From: Vibrio sp. CB1-14
GTDB taxonomy: Bacteria; Pseudomonadota; Gammaproteobacteria; Enterobacterales; Vibrionaceae
Assembly (NCBI RefSeq): GCF_040412085.2
Contig: NZ_CP115921.1
Coordinates: 124,001 to 188,000, forward strand
Length of the DNA stretch: 64,000 bases
Direction: 5' to 3'
Shown here: piece by piece, positions 43,948 through 52,672 of the stretch
Numbering within the stretch: position 1 is the stretch's first letter
Layout: every line of letters begins with the position of its first letter
Notes under the pieces: generated by a model
What the model was told of the DNA's origin: nothing
The model's input: only the letters and a program-made list of their open reading frames with translations
The model's database searches: none
Program-made: the position numbers and the translations under genes

Positions 43948-46122
43948 ATGGCATCATCAACAGGGAACCGAGTTTTATCTCTCTCATTACTCGCACTATC
44001 CATTGCTCAAGCCAACGCAGCTGAAACAACAGCATCATCGACAAAAACAGAACAAGACAACGCCGATGAAAACATGGTTGTGACAGCAACACGTTACAGC
44101 CAAGACGCAGATAAGATCCCTGGGTCTATCCACGTTATCTCAGAAAAAGAGCTCAAACAGCAAACGGCTGTCGCCGACGACCTAACCAGCGTTATCGCAA
44201 ACTTGGTACCAGGCATGACCCCGAGTCGTCAAAAACTATCGACGCAAGGTGAAAACCTTCGCGGCCGCACTGCGCTGATTATGGTCGATGGCGTTCCACA
44301 AAATAACCCTCTTCGAAATGGTAACCGTAATGGCTATACCGTTGACTCTTCAATGCTAGAACGCGTAGAAGTGGTTCAAGGTGCGAGTGCGGTGCAAGGC
44401 AATGGCGCGACTGGCGGTATCATTAACTATGTGACCAAGAGTGCGAAGCCAGGCGATCACTGGAAACAAACCATAGGCACAAGAGTAACCTCCAACCTTA
44501 AAGAAGATGGCACTGGCGGCAAAGTTTACTACAACCTTAGCCAGTACGATGAAGACTATGATCTGTTCATCGGTGGTGCTTGGGAGCAGCAAGGGCTGTA
44601 TTACGATGGTAATGGCAACCCTATTGGCATGAACTCGATCCAGGGTGAAACCCAAGACTCCAACGCGACCAATTTTCTTGCAAAAGGTGGCTACAACTTT
44701 GATGGTGGCAATCAACGCGTCAGCTTTAGTGCCAGCCGATTCAAACTGCAAAGTAACCAAAACTACGTTGCAGTAAAAGGCGATTGGCAAAATGGTGTTC
44801 CGGGTACGGTTGTAAAAGGCACGCCAAGTGGCGACCCAACCTCTAACTACGCTGAACTCTACAACTTTGGTTATGATCACTACGACTTCTTAGGCGGTGA
44901 GCTTAAATTCCAGGCCTTCTATCAAAACTTTGAAGCTGTCTACGGACAAGCATCTTGGTGGCCAACACCAGACAAACAGTATGACCAAGGCGCTATCGTT
45001 TCGACCAAAAAAGGTTTCAAACTAAGCTATGTGAAGCTGGACTTATTGGGTCTTGATGACAGTTGGGTGATTGGGCTTGATGGCCTAGAAGACTCGACTA
45101 AGCAGAAACTGACACAATCAAACCGCGATGTGACACCAGATATGATGTACCAGAGTATCGCTCCGTTTATTCAAGGTGACATGCTGGTTACAGATTCATT
45201 GCGTCTATCTGGTGGTGTACGTTTTGAAAATACACGTGTGAAAGTCGCTAACGGTCAAACTCTATGGGGCTACGGCAACGGCGGTCATCGTGAGGTGAAC
45301 ATCATCGGTGGAGAACAAACCTTCTCTCAAGCTGTGTTTAACGCGGGCGCGGTCTATGATTTCACACCAAATGTGTCTTCGTTCGTGGGCTTTAGCCAAG
45401 GATTCGGCTTACCTGATATTGGCCGAGTACTTCGCGGTAATTGGATCGGCGGCCCTGGTGTTGATGCTCCATCTGGCGGACACCCTATCGATTTCAATAC
45501 CATGCCGGCAGTTAAACCCGTCGTAACCGACAACTATGAAGTTGGACTAAGTTACAGCAACGATAAGTTCTTCATTAGCGGTAGCACTTACATGTCAATC
45601 GCAAAAGATGGCGCTAACCTGAGCCTAAACAAAGGCGGTACCTATGATGTTGTCCGTCAAAGAACCGACATCAAAGGCTATGAGCTAAGCTCCACCTACC
45701 ACATTTTGCCAACTACTCAGCTTCAAGCGCTATATTCGCATGTCGAAGGTCAGGTAGATACTAACCAAGACGGTCGTGTAGACAGCGATATGGATTTGAA
45801 AAACCTATCGCCAGATCGCCTGTTGGTCGCAATGAACCACCAGTTTTCAGATAACTGGAATGGCCGAGTACAATACAACCACATGTTCTCGCGCTCAAAA
45901 GAGCAGAACGATGCGGGCAGTGCACAGAAATTTGATGGCTATGGCCTGATGGATCTTTCGATGTTCTACAACATGAAACAGTATGGCCGAATCAGTGTCG
46001 GTATTGAAAACCTGTTTAATGAGCAGTACATCAACTACTTTAGCCAAATCCGTCACCATAGTGCCTATTACTTCTCAGGTCGCGGTAGGACCTTTAGCTT
46101 AGGCTACGAAGTCGACTTCTAA
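43948..46122 (+). CDS. TonB-dependent ferric-siderophore/citrate outer-membrane receptor
   Basis: This 724-residue receptor takes an iron complex across the outer membrane using TonB energy. It has a signal peptide ending near residue 25 (AQANA) and a TonB-box-like MVVTATR near residue 45. The plug domain (about 50-175) has LRGRTALIMVDGVPQNNPLRNG and VVQGASAVQGNGATGGIINYVT. The 22-strand barrel ends SLGYEVDF with the usual terminal Phe. The plug resembles receptors of the RhtA/PvuA group for carboxylate siderophores. A Fur box precedes it and it follows the FecBCDE-like operon, so the set forms one uptake path. There are no siderophore synthesis genes in the window, so a borrowed siderophore or citrate is possible. 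Confidence 0.9.
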   Translation: MASSTGNRVLSLSLLALSIAQANAAETTASSTKTEQDNADENMVVTATRYSQDADKIPGSIHVISEKELKQQTAVADDLTSVIANLVPGMTPSRQKLSTQGENLRGRTALIMVDGVPQNNPLRNGNRNGYTVDSSMLERVEVVQGASAVQGNGATGGIINYVTKSAKPGDHWKQTIGTRVTSNLKEDGTGGKVYYNLSQYDEDYDLFIGGAWEQQGLYYDGNGNPIGMNSIQGETQDSNATNFLAKGGYNFDGGNQRVSFSASRFKLQSNQNYVAVKGDWQNGVPGTVVKGTPSGDPTSNYAELYNFGYDHYDFLGGELKFQAFYQNFEAVYGQASWWPTPDKQYDQGAIVSTKKGFKLSYVKLDLLGLDDSWVIGLDGLEDSTKQKLTQSNRDVTPDMMYQSIAPFIQGDMLVTDSLRLSGGVRFENTRVKVANGQTLWGYGNGGHREVNIIGGEQTFSQAVFNAGAVYDFTPNVSSFVGFSQGFGLPDIGRVLRGNWIGGPGVDAPSGGHPIDFNTMPAVKPVVTDNYEVGLSYSNDKFFISGSTYMSIAKDGANLSLNKGGTYDVVRQRTDIKGYELSSTYHILPTTQLQALYSHVEGQVDTNQDGRVDSDMDLKNLSPDRLLVAMNHQFSDNWNGRVQYNHMFSRSKEQNDAGSAQKFDGYGLMDLSMFYNMKQYGRISVGIENLFNEQYINYFSQIRHHSAYYFSGRGRTFSLGYEVDF

Positions 46123-46124
46123 TA

Positions 46125-46155
46125 AAAGACCCTCACCATTGGTGAGGGTCTTTTT
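46125..46155. terminator. Rho-independent terminator after receptor gene
   Basis: A 13-bp stem starting AAAGACCCTCACC with a 3-base loop is followed by T5, directly after the receptor stop codon. Confidence 0.9.
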
Positions 46156-46381
46156 CCATAAAAAGCTTAGGCAAGTATTAATTCGACTAAGCGATTCTGC
46201 GAGCAACGCTCAAGTTAGCGCTCCAGCTGTTAGCAGTTGTTTCTGTTTGGTTTCCCTACTGTCAGCAATGGTGAGAGACTATCCGATCGTGTGAGACATT
46301 CGTCAAACCAATAACTATCTAACATTATTTTTGCATTGATCTTTTATGGTTGACGCCTACGAAATAGCAGTGGTAGCAAAC

Positions 46382-46768
46382 ATGAGAAACGTAATAATGA
46401 TGACATTGGCGCTGTGCTTGGGCTTTAGCTCAGCCGCCAAAGCGGATACCGGAGTTGGTCTTTTTGTTGGAGACCCATATTGGGGGTTAGACTTCAAGCA
46501 CAATGATCTTCGCTTTAATGTTAGCCTCGACGACCGTATGGGCTTTGGCGTCAACAAAACCTTCGGTATTCAAGATACGCCAATCTACCTCTTTGTCGGC
46601 GGTCATTATGTTGATAGAAATAGTCGCTATATTGCGGTTACGCCGGGGATTGGAGCTGAGTTTCGCGTTAAACCTGTTGGATTTTATGTAGATGTTACAC
46701 CGGCAATTTATCTTGATGAATTTGAAATAGAACTTGAGGCAAGGGCCGGCTTTAGAGTGTATTTCTAG
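46382..46768 (+). CDS. Small exported beta-barrel-like protein, hypothetical
   Basis: The start at 46382 (MRNVIMMTLALCLG) gives a signal peptide ending near AAKAD; a longer ORF begins at 46346 but adds a hydrophilic stretch before the signal. The 128-residue product has alternating hydrophobic strands (GVGLFVGDPYWGLDFKHN, TPIYLFVGGHYV, GFYVDVTPAIYL) and ends with the aromatic FRVYF. This suggests an eight-stranded outer-membrane barrel or a similar beta sheet. I do not recognise a named family. A terminator follows at 46846. It is transcribed alone. Confidence 0.65.
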   Translation: MRNVIMMTLALCLGFSSAAKADTGVGLFVGDPYWGLDFKHNDLRFNVSLDDRMGFGVNKTFGIQDTPIYLFVGGHYVDRNSRYIAVTPGIGAEFRVKPVGFYVDVTPAIYLDEFEIELEARAGFRVYF

Positions 46769-46845
46769 AGAACTGGTCTAGCTATAAAGGCGAGTACATA
46801 GGCTAAATGCTTGTCATTTAAGAGGCCGTTCGTATCTTATAGAAG

Positions 46846-46879
46846 AAGACCCAGTCGTATAACAACTGGGTCTTTTTTA
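46846..46879. terminator. Bidirectional terminator between small barrel gene and add
   Basis: The stem AAGACCCAGT/ACTGGGTCTT with a 9-base loop is followed by T-runs on the plus strand and preceded by AGAAG. It lies between the converging genes ending at 46768 and 46908. Confidence 0.85.
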
Positions 46880-46907
46880 TGGCTGGTGACACTAGCTCAG
46901 CTTATTG

Positions 46908-47897
46908 CTAATTTGCTAGGAGCTGTGATTTCGTAGCTTCATCCGTAAATGCCGCATTCACACTATTGCGATAGATGTGAATATAGTCGTCTTCGCTCAA
47001 GTTGAACTGTTCCATCACTTTTTGTACTTCTTTTGTCATGGTGGTGTTGGAGACGGTTCTGTTATCTGTGTTAATCGTTACTGGAATGCCACGCTGTCTA
47101 AAATCTTCAATTGGGTGAACATCCATACTGTCTACCGCTTTGGTCTGAACGTTACTACTTGGGCACGTTTCCAGAGCAACTTGCTTGTCGTAGACTAGAT
47201 CAAATGCCGCTTGATGAGTCGCGATATGGATACCATGCCCCACTCGCTCCGCACCGAGCATTGTAATCGCATCATATACGTTCTGACCTTCGCCCTGCTC
47301 ACCAGCATGGATAGTGACATTGAGACCTTTTTCTTTTGCATATTGAGCAAATGGGATGAACTTCTCGCAGAAGCCCAGCTCTTCACCGCCAGCAAGATCA
47401 AAAGCAGCCACACCTTTGCCTACATATTGCGAACCAACATCAATGACATGTTTAATTTCATCCGTTGGCATATGACGCAGCAGCGACAAAATGATATTGC
47501 CTTTAATACCGTGCACCTTCTCAGCACGCTGCATACCCGCAACGACTGAACCGATGATTTCCTCAACATTCAGACCTTTCTCACGATGTAGAAGTGGACC
47601 AAATCGCACTTCCATATACGTTACGTTTTCAAGCGCTGCATCTTCATACACTTCAAAAGCAATACGTTCTAGCGCTTCTTTAGTTTGCATGACAGACAGT
47701 GGTAAGTCGAAACGCTTTAGGTACTCAATAAGGTTAGGACAGGTTTCTGGTGCGATCATCATGTCGCGAATAACGTTAACGTCCTTACTAGGCAAATCGA
47801 TGTTCTGTTGCTCCGCCAACTCGATAATAGTTTCCGGGCGCACACTTCCATCTAGGTGGCAGTGTAGGTCGATTTTTGGCAGTTGTTTATAATTCAT
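46908..47897 (-). CDS. add: Adenosine deaminase
   Basis: Add converts adenosine to inosine and deoxyadenosine to deoxyinosine in purine salvage. The 329-residue zinc enzyme has HCHLDGS near residue 12, [12 protein letters not shown] near 168, HAGEQG near 196, GHGIH near 220 and [12 protein letters not shown] near 274, with all catalytic His and Asp residues present. The AGGE loop marks it as a true adenosine deaminase, unlike the paralogue at 26755. It is transcribed alone, leftward, with a PurR-like site about 100 bp upstream. An AGAGAGGTAAC ribosome site precedes the ATG. Confidence 0.94.
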   Translation of the reverse strand: MNYKQLPKIDLHCHLDGSVRPETIIELAEQQNIDLPSKDVNVIRDMMIAPETCPNLIEYLKRFDLPLSVMQTKEALERIAFEVYEDAALENVTYMEVRFGPLLHREKGLNVEEIIGSVVAGMQRAEKVHGIKGNIILSLLRHMPTDEIKHVIDVGSQYVGKGVAAFDLAGGEELGFCEKFIPFAQYAKEKGLNVTIHAGEQGEGQNVYDAITMLGAERVGHGIHIATHQAAFDLVYDKQVALETCPSSNVQTKAVDSMDVHPIEDFRQRGIPVTINTDNRTVSNTTMTKEVQKVMEQFNLSEDDYIHIYRNSVNAAFTDEATKSQLLAN

Positions 47898-47997
47898 CGT
47901 TACCTCTCTAGTCGTAATCGTTGGCAGTTATACTGATAAACGTACTACAAAACCACCCTGACGTTCTAAAAAAGTGTGATGCGACTCAATAATATTC

Positions 47998-48013
47998 GAG
48001 TAAACGTTTGCGT
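47998..48013. promoter_or_regulatory. PurR-like site between add and porin-like gene
   Basis: The sequence GAGTAAACGTTTGCGT matches 13 of 16 positions of the palindromic PurR consensus ACGCAAACGTTTGCGT, including the whole AAACGTTT centre. It is 101 bp upstream of add. Purine repression of add is the inference. Confidence 0.5.
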
Positions 48014-48164
48014 ATTTGATTGTCATTTATTGACGTAAGTCACAAACAGTTCTATGACACTTCCACCACATTTCACGACACTTCTAGCACAGAGTTCTCC
48101 GCAGAGATCCCTTACATTACGCCCCGACAAACAAACACTCTAAAAAATCTTTTAAGGTATCAAA

Positions 48165-48737
48165 ATGAAAAAAGCAGTAGTACTTGCAGTTTCTGCACTA
48201 ATGGCAACTGGCGCGTGGGCGAACTCTACAGAATCAGGTTTCTACATTGGTGGTGGTTACGGTCTAACAGAAAGTAAACTAGAAAACCAAGATGTATCAG
48301 CGTTCCCAACCATTGACGGTGAGCGTTCACTACGCGTGTATGGTGGCTACCAATTCAACCGTATCGTTGCTCTGGAAGGTGGTTACACAAACTACGGTGA
48401 CTTGTCACATCAGAGCTTACAAGGCGTAAAGATCAACCCAACTGCGTTCTCGCTAGCAGCAAACCTTGGTTACAGCTTCGACAATGGTCTACGCCCATTC
48501 GCTACACTAGGCCTATCTCGCGTTAACATGGATGTAAAATACAACGGTCAAAAAGAAAGTGATTCAGCAACAGGCTTCCGCTATGGCTTAGGTCTAGAAT
48601 ATGCTCCTCAGATGGTGGAAGGTCTAGCAATGCGTTTAGCTTATGAAGCTGATGCTTTCAATGTCGATATTGGTGACCCAAAAACATACACATTCTCGGT
48701 TGGCTCTGTGTACCTTGGCGCTTCTTACAAATTCTAA
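48165..48737 (+). CDS. Outer-membrane beta-barrel protein (OmpA-barrel/porin-like family)
   Basis: This 190-residue protein has a standard signal peptide (MKKAVVLAVSALMATGAWA). An eight-stranded outer-membrane barrel follows: SGFYIGGGYGLTESKLE, RVYGGYQFNRIVALEGGYTNYG near residue 52, ANLGYSFDNGLRPFATLGLSRVNM near 107, and the final YLGASYKF with terminal Phe. There is no OmpA peptidoglycan-binding domain. It is transcribed alone; AAGGTATC precedes the ATG, and the leader is about 150 bp. The role could be adhesion, resistance or small-molecule passage. Base composition and codon use look those of a well-expressed gene. Confidence 0.85.
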   Translation: MKKAVVLAVSALMATGAWANSTESGFYIGGGYGLTESKLENQDVSAFPTIDGERSLRVYGGYQFNRIVALEGGYTNYGDLSHQSLQGVKINPTAFSLAANLGYSFDNGLRPFATLGLSRVNMDVKYNGQKESDSATGFRYGLGLEYAPQMVEGLAMRLAYEADAFNVDIGDPKTYTFSVGSVYLGASYKF

Positions 48738-48774
48738 TCAAATAAGCGCTTGTTAACCTGATCGTTAACAAACG

Positions 48775-48815
48775 AACGCCCAATGCCTCCCCCCGATGTT
48801 GGGCGTTTACTTATT
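48775..48815. terminator. Bidirectional terminator
   Basis: The stem AACGCCCAA/TTGGGCGTT encloses a 15-base loop and is followed by TACTTATT. It lies between the barrel gene and the end of the small leftward Cys gene (48811). Confidence 0.7.
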
Positions 48816-48981
48816 CCTGTAAATTGGATTCCTCCATCGGATATAGCCGCTCACTTTTGGGCATCCAAAATTGACAACCATCACGCTTCACTGACGTCGG
48901 GTTTCCCCAAGCACTGCAGATAGCCTTGTCATTCTCTTTGTCTCTTTGAAACTGGCGACAGGTTCCACAAACAAATTTCAT
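48811..48981 (-). CDS. 56-residue cysteine-containing small protein
   Basis: This short leftward ORF reads MKFVCGTCRQFQRDKENDKA at the start and has four Cys: a CxxC pair at residues 5 and 8, then Cys22 and Cys36. The CGTC and CSAW...GCQFW arrangement suggests a small zinc ribbon or redox protein. A strong ribosome site (GGGAGAG) lies 9 bp before the ATG, and its end abuts a shared terminator. There is no signal peptide. I do not recognise the family. The Cys spacing, ribosome site and good fit in the gap support a real gene. Confidence 0.68.
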   Translation of the reverse strand: MKFVCGTCRQFQRDKENDKAICSAWGNPTSVKRDGCQFWMPKSERLYPMEESNLQE

Positions 48982-49177
48982 TTATCATCTCTCCCTAAGT
49001 ATTAAGCACACTGTAATTAGATACTCACCTAATTGCATTGATGCATCGCAAGATTCATAAAATGTCAGAATTTGCGTATTTTTCATCTAGTGAGAAAGGT
49101 ATCGATGAATTTTGTTCCCTTTCTTATCTGACAGGAATATAAATTGCGTAGTCCTTATTGATGATAGATAACCAATT

Positions 49178-49912
49178 ATGGGAAACGCACAGCAACCCTC
49201 GACTCAGGTCAACGAAAAGCCATTGCAACTGCTCATGCAAGTTGCCGTATCGGATGAGCCCGTCTCTGCCAAAGCATTAAGCCAACAACTTGGTGTCCCT
49301 TTAAGTAGTCTGTATCGACATATAAAACTGCTCAAAGAATGGAACCTAATTGAAGAGAGCGCTCACGATAAAACGCTGATTGTTGGTCCAGCCGCTCTAT
49401 TGCTTATGCACAGCTACCAATCCAGTCCACACAATCTGGAAACGATTGAAAGCATCTTGTTCCGCTTACAAAAACAGACGGGTGAAATGGCAGCCTACAT
49501 GGTGCCAGTGGGCTACAGAGCTCTCTGTGTTAGCTTACAAGAAAGTGTACAGGCGCTTCGCTGCAGTTATGTTCGTGGTCAAAGCCAGCCCTTACTTCGA
49601 GGCGCATCTTCGAAAGTGATGTTGGCGTATTTGCCTGAGGCTCGCCGCGAAAAGATCCTGCGTCACTTTGGCGAAGACGCGAACGCAGAGATATGGCAAA
49701 GCGAGTTAGAACAGATCCGTCGTCAAGGCTTTGCTATTAGCACTTCTGAGTTTGATCCTGGCGTAACAGGCATCAGTGCCCCCGTTACCAAAGGTACAAA
49801 GCTGATCGGTGCGGTTTCCATTATGGCCCCTGCCCACCGCGTAGAGGCAAACAAGGACAGATTTATTCTACATGTATTACAAGCAGCCAGAGCGCTGCCA
49901 CCAGAAAGGTAA
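49178..49912 (+). CDS. IclR-family transcriptional regulator
   Basis: IclR regulators have an N-terminal winged helix and a C-terminal GAF-like effector domain. The 244-residue product has the HTH at about residues 28-58 (VSAKALSQQLGVPLSSLYRHIKLLKEW) and the effector domain from about 80, with LRGASSKVMLAYLPEARRE near 145 and STSEFDPGVTGISAPVTKGTKLIGAVSI near 190. Its stop codon lies 6 bp before the arginase-like gene, so the two form an operon. The regulator probably controls itself and its neighbour; the inducer is unknown. Confidence 0.88.
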   Translation: MGNAQQPSTQVNEKPLQLLMQVAVSDEPVSAKALSQQLGVPLSSLYRHIKLLKEWNLIEESAHDKTLIVGPAALLLMHSYQSSPHNLETIESILFRLQKQTGEMAAYMVPVGYRALCVSLQESVQALRCSYVRGQSQPLLRGASSKVMLAYLPEARREKILRHFGEDANAEIWQSELEQIRRQGFAISTSEFDPGVTGISAPVTKGTKLIGAVSIMAPAHRVEANKDRFILHVLQAARALPPER

Positions 49913-49918
49913 TTCATC

Positions 49919-50773
49919 ATGCTCAGCGTCTTCAAACAGTTATGGAAACGTCGTTATCATCCAGTCCTGGAAAACAAACTGTCTATACTGACCGTCTGTG
50001 AAACGATTAAACCTCTTAACAACGCTCAAGTTGAAGACGCTGAATCTTTACTCGATACCGCCTACGATTGGCTGAGTGCGCAACATAATTCTCATTTAAT
50101 GAGAAATATTGGGCATTTCCCTGTCCTCAAGGTCGCTCATACCAAGCCGCCGTATTTCGAGAATCCAACAACAAGTTTGAATTTCAACGACAAACTGATT
50201 GAACAGCTGACTGTCGGTGCAATGCCGCTGGTGATCACCAACTGCCATGAAACTCTGCTCGATGTTCTGCCAAGCCTTATCATTGATCAAGAGGATATGG
50301 GCATTATTAATATCAACGCGCATTTACTCATGGATCAGTGTTTGGATTTGACGATGGGTTCTATGCTCCATTTCGCGCTAAACCGCTTTAATGAATGCCG
50401 TGCATTTCATGTCGGTATTGATCGCAATCGTTGCGACAGAAAACAGCTTGAGTATGCTGAGGATATGGGTTGTAACTGGCTGCTGGCGGATGAAATGAAT
50501 TACCGCGGTCGTACTATGGTTAAAGAGCAGCTCGCTCGTTTTATAAGCCACTGCGACAAGTTGGTGTTAACTATCGACCTTCCCTCGATTTCAAAGCACA
50601 ACTCCAGTAGCGAGAAGCATAAGCTGGACATCAATATGGTACTGCGTGTGCTTCGCCAATGTTTGGCTTCGAACAAGGTGCTTCTGGCGCAGTTAGTGGG
50701 ATCAGAAGAGCGCCATATTTATTCCAAAGCAACACAGCTTTTGGTGCAAGAGTTGGGACATTTCTGTGAGTAG
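49919..50773 (+). CDS. Degenerate arginase/ureohydrolase-fold protein
   Basis: The 284-residue product follows the order of arginase-family motifs, but most metal ligands are changed. The usual GGDHS motif reads TNCHE (His kept), near residue 101. DAHxD reads NAHLL (first Asp to Asn, second Asp lost), near residue 124. SxDxDxxDP reads TIDLPSI (first Asp kept, second to Pro), near residue 220. Three of six ligands are therefore missing, and a di-manganese ureohydrolase reaction is unlikely. The nearest family is formimidoylglutamase/arginase. The gene follows an IclR regulator gene by 6 bp. A role as a binding or regulatory pseudoenzyme is inferred. No signal peptide is present. Confidence 0.68.
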   Translation: MLSVFKQLWKRRYHPVLENKLSILTVCETIKPLNNAQVEDAESLLDTAYDWLSAQHNSHLMRNIGHFPVLKVAHTKPPYFENPTTSLNFNDKLIEQLTVGAMPLVITNCHETLLDVLPSLIIDQEDMGIININAHLLMDQCLDLTMGSMLHFALNRFNECRAFHVGIDRNRCDRKQLEYAEDMGCNWLLADEMNYRGRTMVKEQLARFISHCDKLVLTIDLPSISKHNSSSEKHKLDINMVLRVLRQCLASNKVLLAQLVGSEERHIYSKATQLLVQELGHFCE

Positions 50774-50813
50774 ACCACTTCATTAAATTTGGTTGTTTCA
50801 TAGATTGCTCTAA

Positions 50814-50840
50814 GGCAGTATGAGCCGACACCATACTGCC
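50814..50840. terminator. Hairpin between the arginase-like gene and tetR
   Basis: A perfect 9-bp stem, GGCAGTATG and CATACTGCC, with a 9-base loop lies between the converging genes. No clear T-run follows on either strand, so it is a modest terminator candidate. Confidence 0.5.
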
Positions 50841-50862
50841 GAGACAAAATAAAGTAATAAAA

Positions 50863-51477
50863 CTAACGCGCCATATAACGAGCCAAAAATAGATCAGCGG
50901 TTGACTGAGACAGTTGGGTGATACCTTCTTCAGTTAAAGTCTTACTCAGCCCCATCAGTTGTGGCCAAAAACAGCTACCTTTGATAAGGCTGTGCAACTG
51001 AATACTTGCCGTCTCAATATCATCAATAACCATCACTTTATCGGCATGTTGCTGTTCAAGCCATTTGTATAGTGCGGTTTCTTGCTTAGACATTTGCGCA
51101 GCTTGCTGCTGAAGCTCTTCCGGGCGATAGAAATAATGACCGAAGGCCACCTTGGCTAAATCAATGTACGACGCTTGGTTTAGAATTCGGATCTCGTGCT
51201 CGAGTAGATATTGCAACTGCTGCTCAATTGTTTTCGATTTTAGAGGACTCAAGTCCACATCTGCCATAGATTGCTTCCACAACTCAGATAGCAGCAAAAT
51301 CACTAGCTCTTCTTTTGATTCAAAATGATTGTAGACAGTTCGCTTAGACACACCCGCCATTGCTGCCAGCTTATCCATGCTGGTATTTTGCACGCCAAAT
51401 TCATTAAACGCTTCTTTAGCAGCATTAATGATTGCTTCTCGCTTTAGCTCGCTTCGTGTTTTTTTCTTTTCAATCAT
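50863..51477 (-). CDS. TetR-family regulator of the MBL/DUF5329 operon
   Basis: This 204-residue TetR repressor has an N-terminal HTH (about residues 12-58, with MDKLAAMAGVSKRTVYNHFESKEELV) and a helical ligand domain with a TetR_C pattern. It is divergent from the MBL lipoprotein gene. The 139-bp gap holds two overlapping perfect inverted repeats built from GTTTAC/GTAAAC half-sites at 51526-51571. The same half-site recurs before the MaoC-like gene at 53881. Together these give a probable regulon. The ligand is unknown; lipids or fatty acyl compounds are plausible from the neighbours. Confidence 0.86.
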   Translation of the reverse strand: MIEKKKTRSELKREAIINAAKEAFNEFGVQNTSMDKLAAMAGVSKRTVYNHFESKEELVILLLSELWKQSMADVDLSPLKSKTIEQQLQYLLEHEIRILNQASYIDLAKVAFGHYFYRPEELQQQAAQMSKQETALYKWLEQQHADKVMVIDDIETASIQLHSLIKGSCFWPQLMGLSKTLTEEGITQLSQSTADLFLARYMAR

Positions 51478-51525
51478 TACGTTAACCAGAGGGACGAAAA
51501 TTTCTTCGATTATTTTACACTAATC

Positions 51526-51571
51526 AGTTTACTTTTCACCACACAAAAGTAAACTACTCAGTGTAGTTTAC
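51526..51571. promoter_or_regulatory. TetR operator array
   Basis: Two perfect inverted repeats overlap here. AGTTTACTTTT and AAAAGTAAACT (51526-51555, 8-bp spacer) and GTAAACTAC and GTAGTTTAC (51549-51571, 5-bp spacer) share the central GTAAACT. They lie between the divergent tetR and MBL genes. The layout suits two cooperative repressor dimers. Confidence 0.7.
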
Positions 51572-51616
51572 ATAAATTAAAAGATGGGCATTAGCCCATG
51601 ATATGAGTTCAACACG

Positions 51617-52672
51617 ATGAATAAGTCACTATTCGCGACACTAGGAGTTCTATCTATGAGTATTGCCACACTTGCTGCTTGCACTAACACCGAAAAAGAC
51701 ACTGAGCGTTACCCAGACAAGTATGTCAACACAGAAATGGAATACAAATCGAGCTTTGGTGACATCGTTGATGTGATGAAATCCTATTTCACAACCGAAC
51801 GCGCTGAGCCAACTCCAACTTTTGAGTTACCAGTGCACGCTATTACTGCTGAGCAATTAATAGATGAGCAAAGCGACGTGGTTTATCGCCTTGGGCACTC
51901 AAGTGTCGTCATGAAACTTGATGGTCAGTTAGTGATGGCCGATCCCGTGTTTAGTGACCGTGCATCACCCGTGCAATGGGCCGGACCAAAACGTTTCCAC
52001 CAAACACCGATTACTTTAGAAGCGCTACCGAATATCGATGTCGTGATCATTAGCCATGATCACTACGATCACCTCGATAAAGCGTCAGTAAAAGCTCTCG
52101 CCGGCAAAGTTGACCACTTTATCGTGCCGCTAAAAGTAGGTGATTACCTCATCAAATGGGGAGTGCCATCAGAGAAAGTAACCGAACTAGCTTGGTGGGA
52201 ATCGCATAGCGTAAATGGTGTTGAGTTTACACTCGCGCCAACACAGCATTTTTCTGGTCGTGGTCTAACCGATAGGGATTCAACACTCTGGGGCAGTTGG
52301 ATCATTGACAGTAAAGAGTCGAAGGTATTCTTTAGCGGTGATTCTGGCTACTTTGGTGGTTTTGCCAAAATTGGCGAAAAATATGGCCCGTTTGACTTTA
52401 CGATGATCGAAACCGGTGCATACAATGAACTCTGGTCACAGATCCACATGTTCCCAGAGCAAAGCGTGCAAGCACACATAGATGTAAAAGGTAAAATCAT
52501 GATGCCAATCCACAACAGCACCTTCGATCTTGCTATGCACGATTGGTACGAACCTATGAATAGAGCGCTAGAAATCAGCGAAGAACGTGGCGTGACTATG
52601 GTTTCACCAGAAATTGGCCAGCGACTCGACATTGCTAACCCAATGCCAGTCACTAAATGGTGGCAGCAATGA
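51617..52672 (+). CDS. MBL-fold lipoprotein hydrolase (NAPE-PLD/UlaG-like)
   Basis: This metallo-beta-lactamase-fold hydrolase is anchored as a lipoprotein: the lipobox LAAC is at residues 19-22. The 351-residue product has GHSSVVMKLDGQLVMADPVFSDRASP near residue 93, the metal motif SHDHYDHLD (HxHxDH) near 151, and GDSGYFGGF near 240. IHMFPEQ and MPIHNSTFDLAMHDWYEP near 300 supply further ligands. The DPVFSDRASP and GPKRF words match N-acylphosphatidylethanolamine phospholipase D-type enzymes, so a lipid or phosphodiester substrate is likely. It overlaps the DUF5329 gene by 4 bp and is under a TetR operator. Confidence 0.88.
   Translation: MNKSLFATLGVLSMSIATLAACTNTEKDTERYPDKYVNTEMEYKSSFGDIVDVMKSYFTTERAEPTPTFELPVHAITAEQLIDEQSDVVYRLGHSSVVMKLDGQLVMADPVFSDRASPVQWAGPKRFHQTPITLEALPNIDVVIISHDHYDHLDKASVKALAGKVDHFIVPLKVGDYLIKWGVPSEKVTELAWWESHSVNGVEFTLAPTQHFSGRGLTDRDSTLWGSWIIDSKESKVFFSGDSGYFGGFAKIGEKYGPFDFTMIETGAYNELWSQIHMFPEQSVQAHIDVKGKIMMPIHNSTFDLAMHDWYEPMNRALEISEERGVTMVSPEIGQRLDIANPMPVTKWWQQ

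Noticed and set aside
44356..44880. 174-codon ORF opposite the TonB receptor gene
   Set aside because: It lies wholly inside the receptor plug and barrel coding sequence and has no ribosome site or family pattern.
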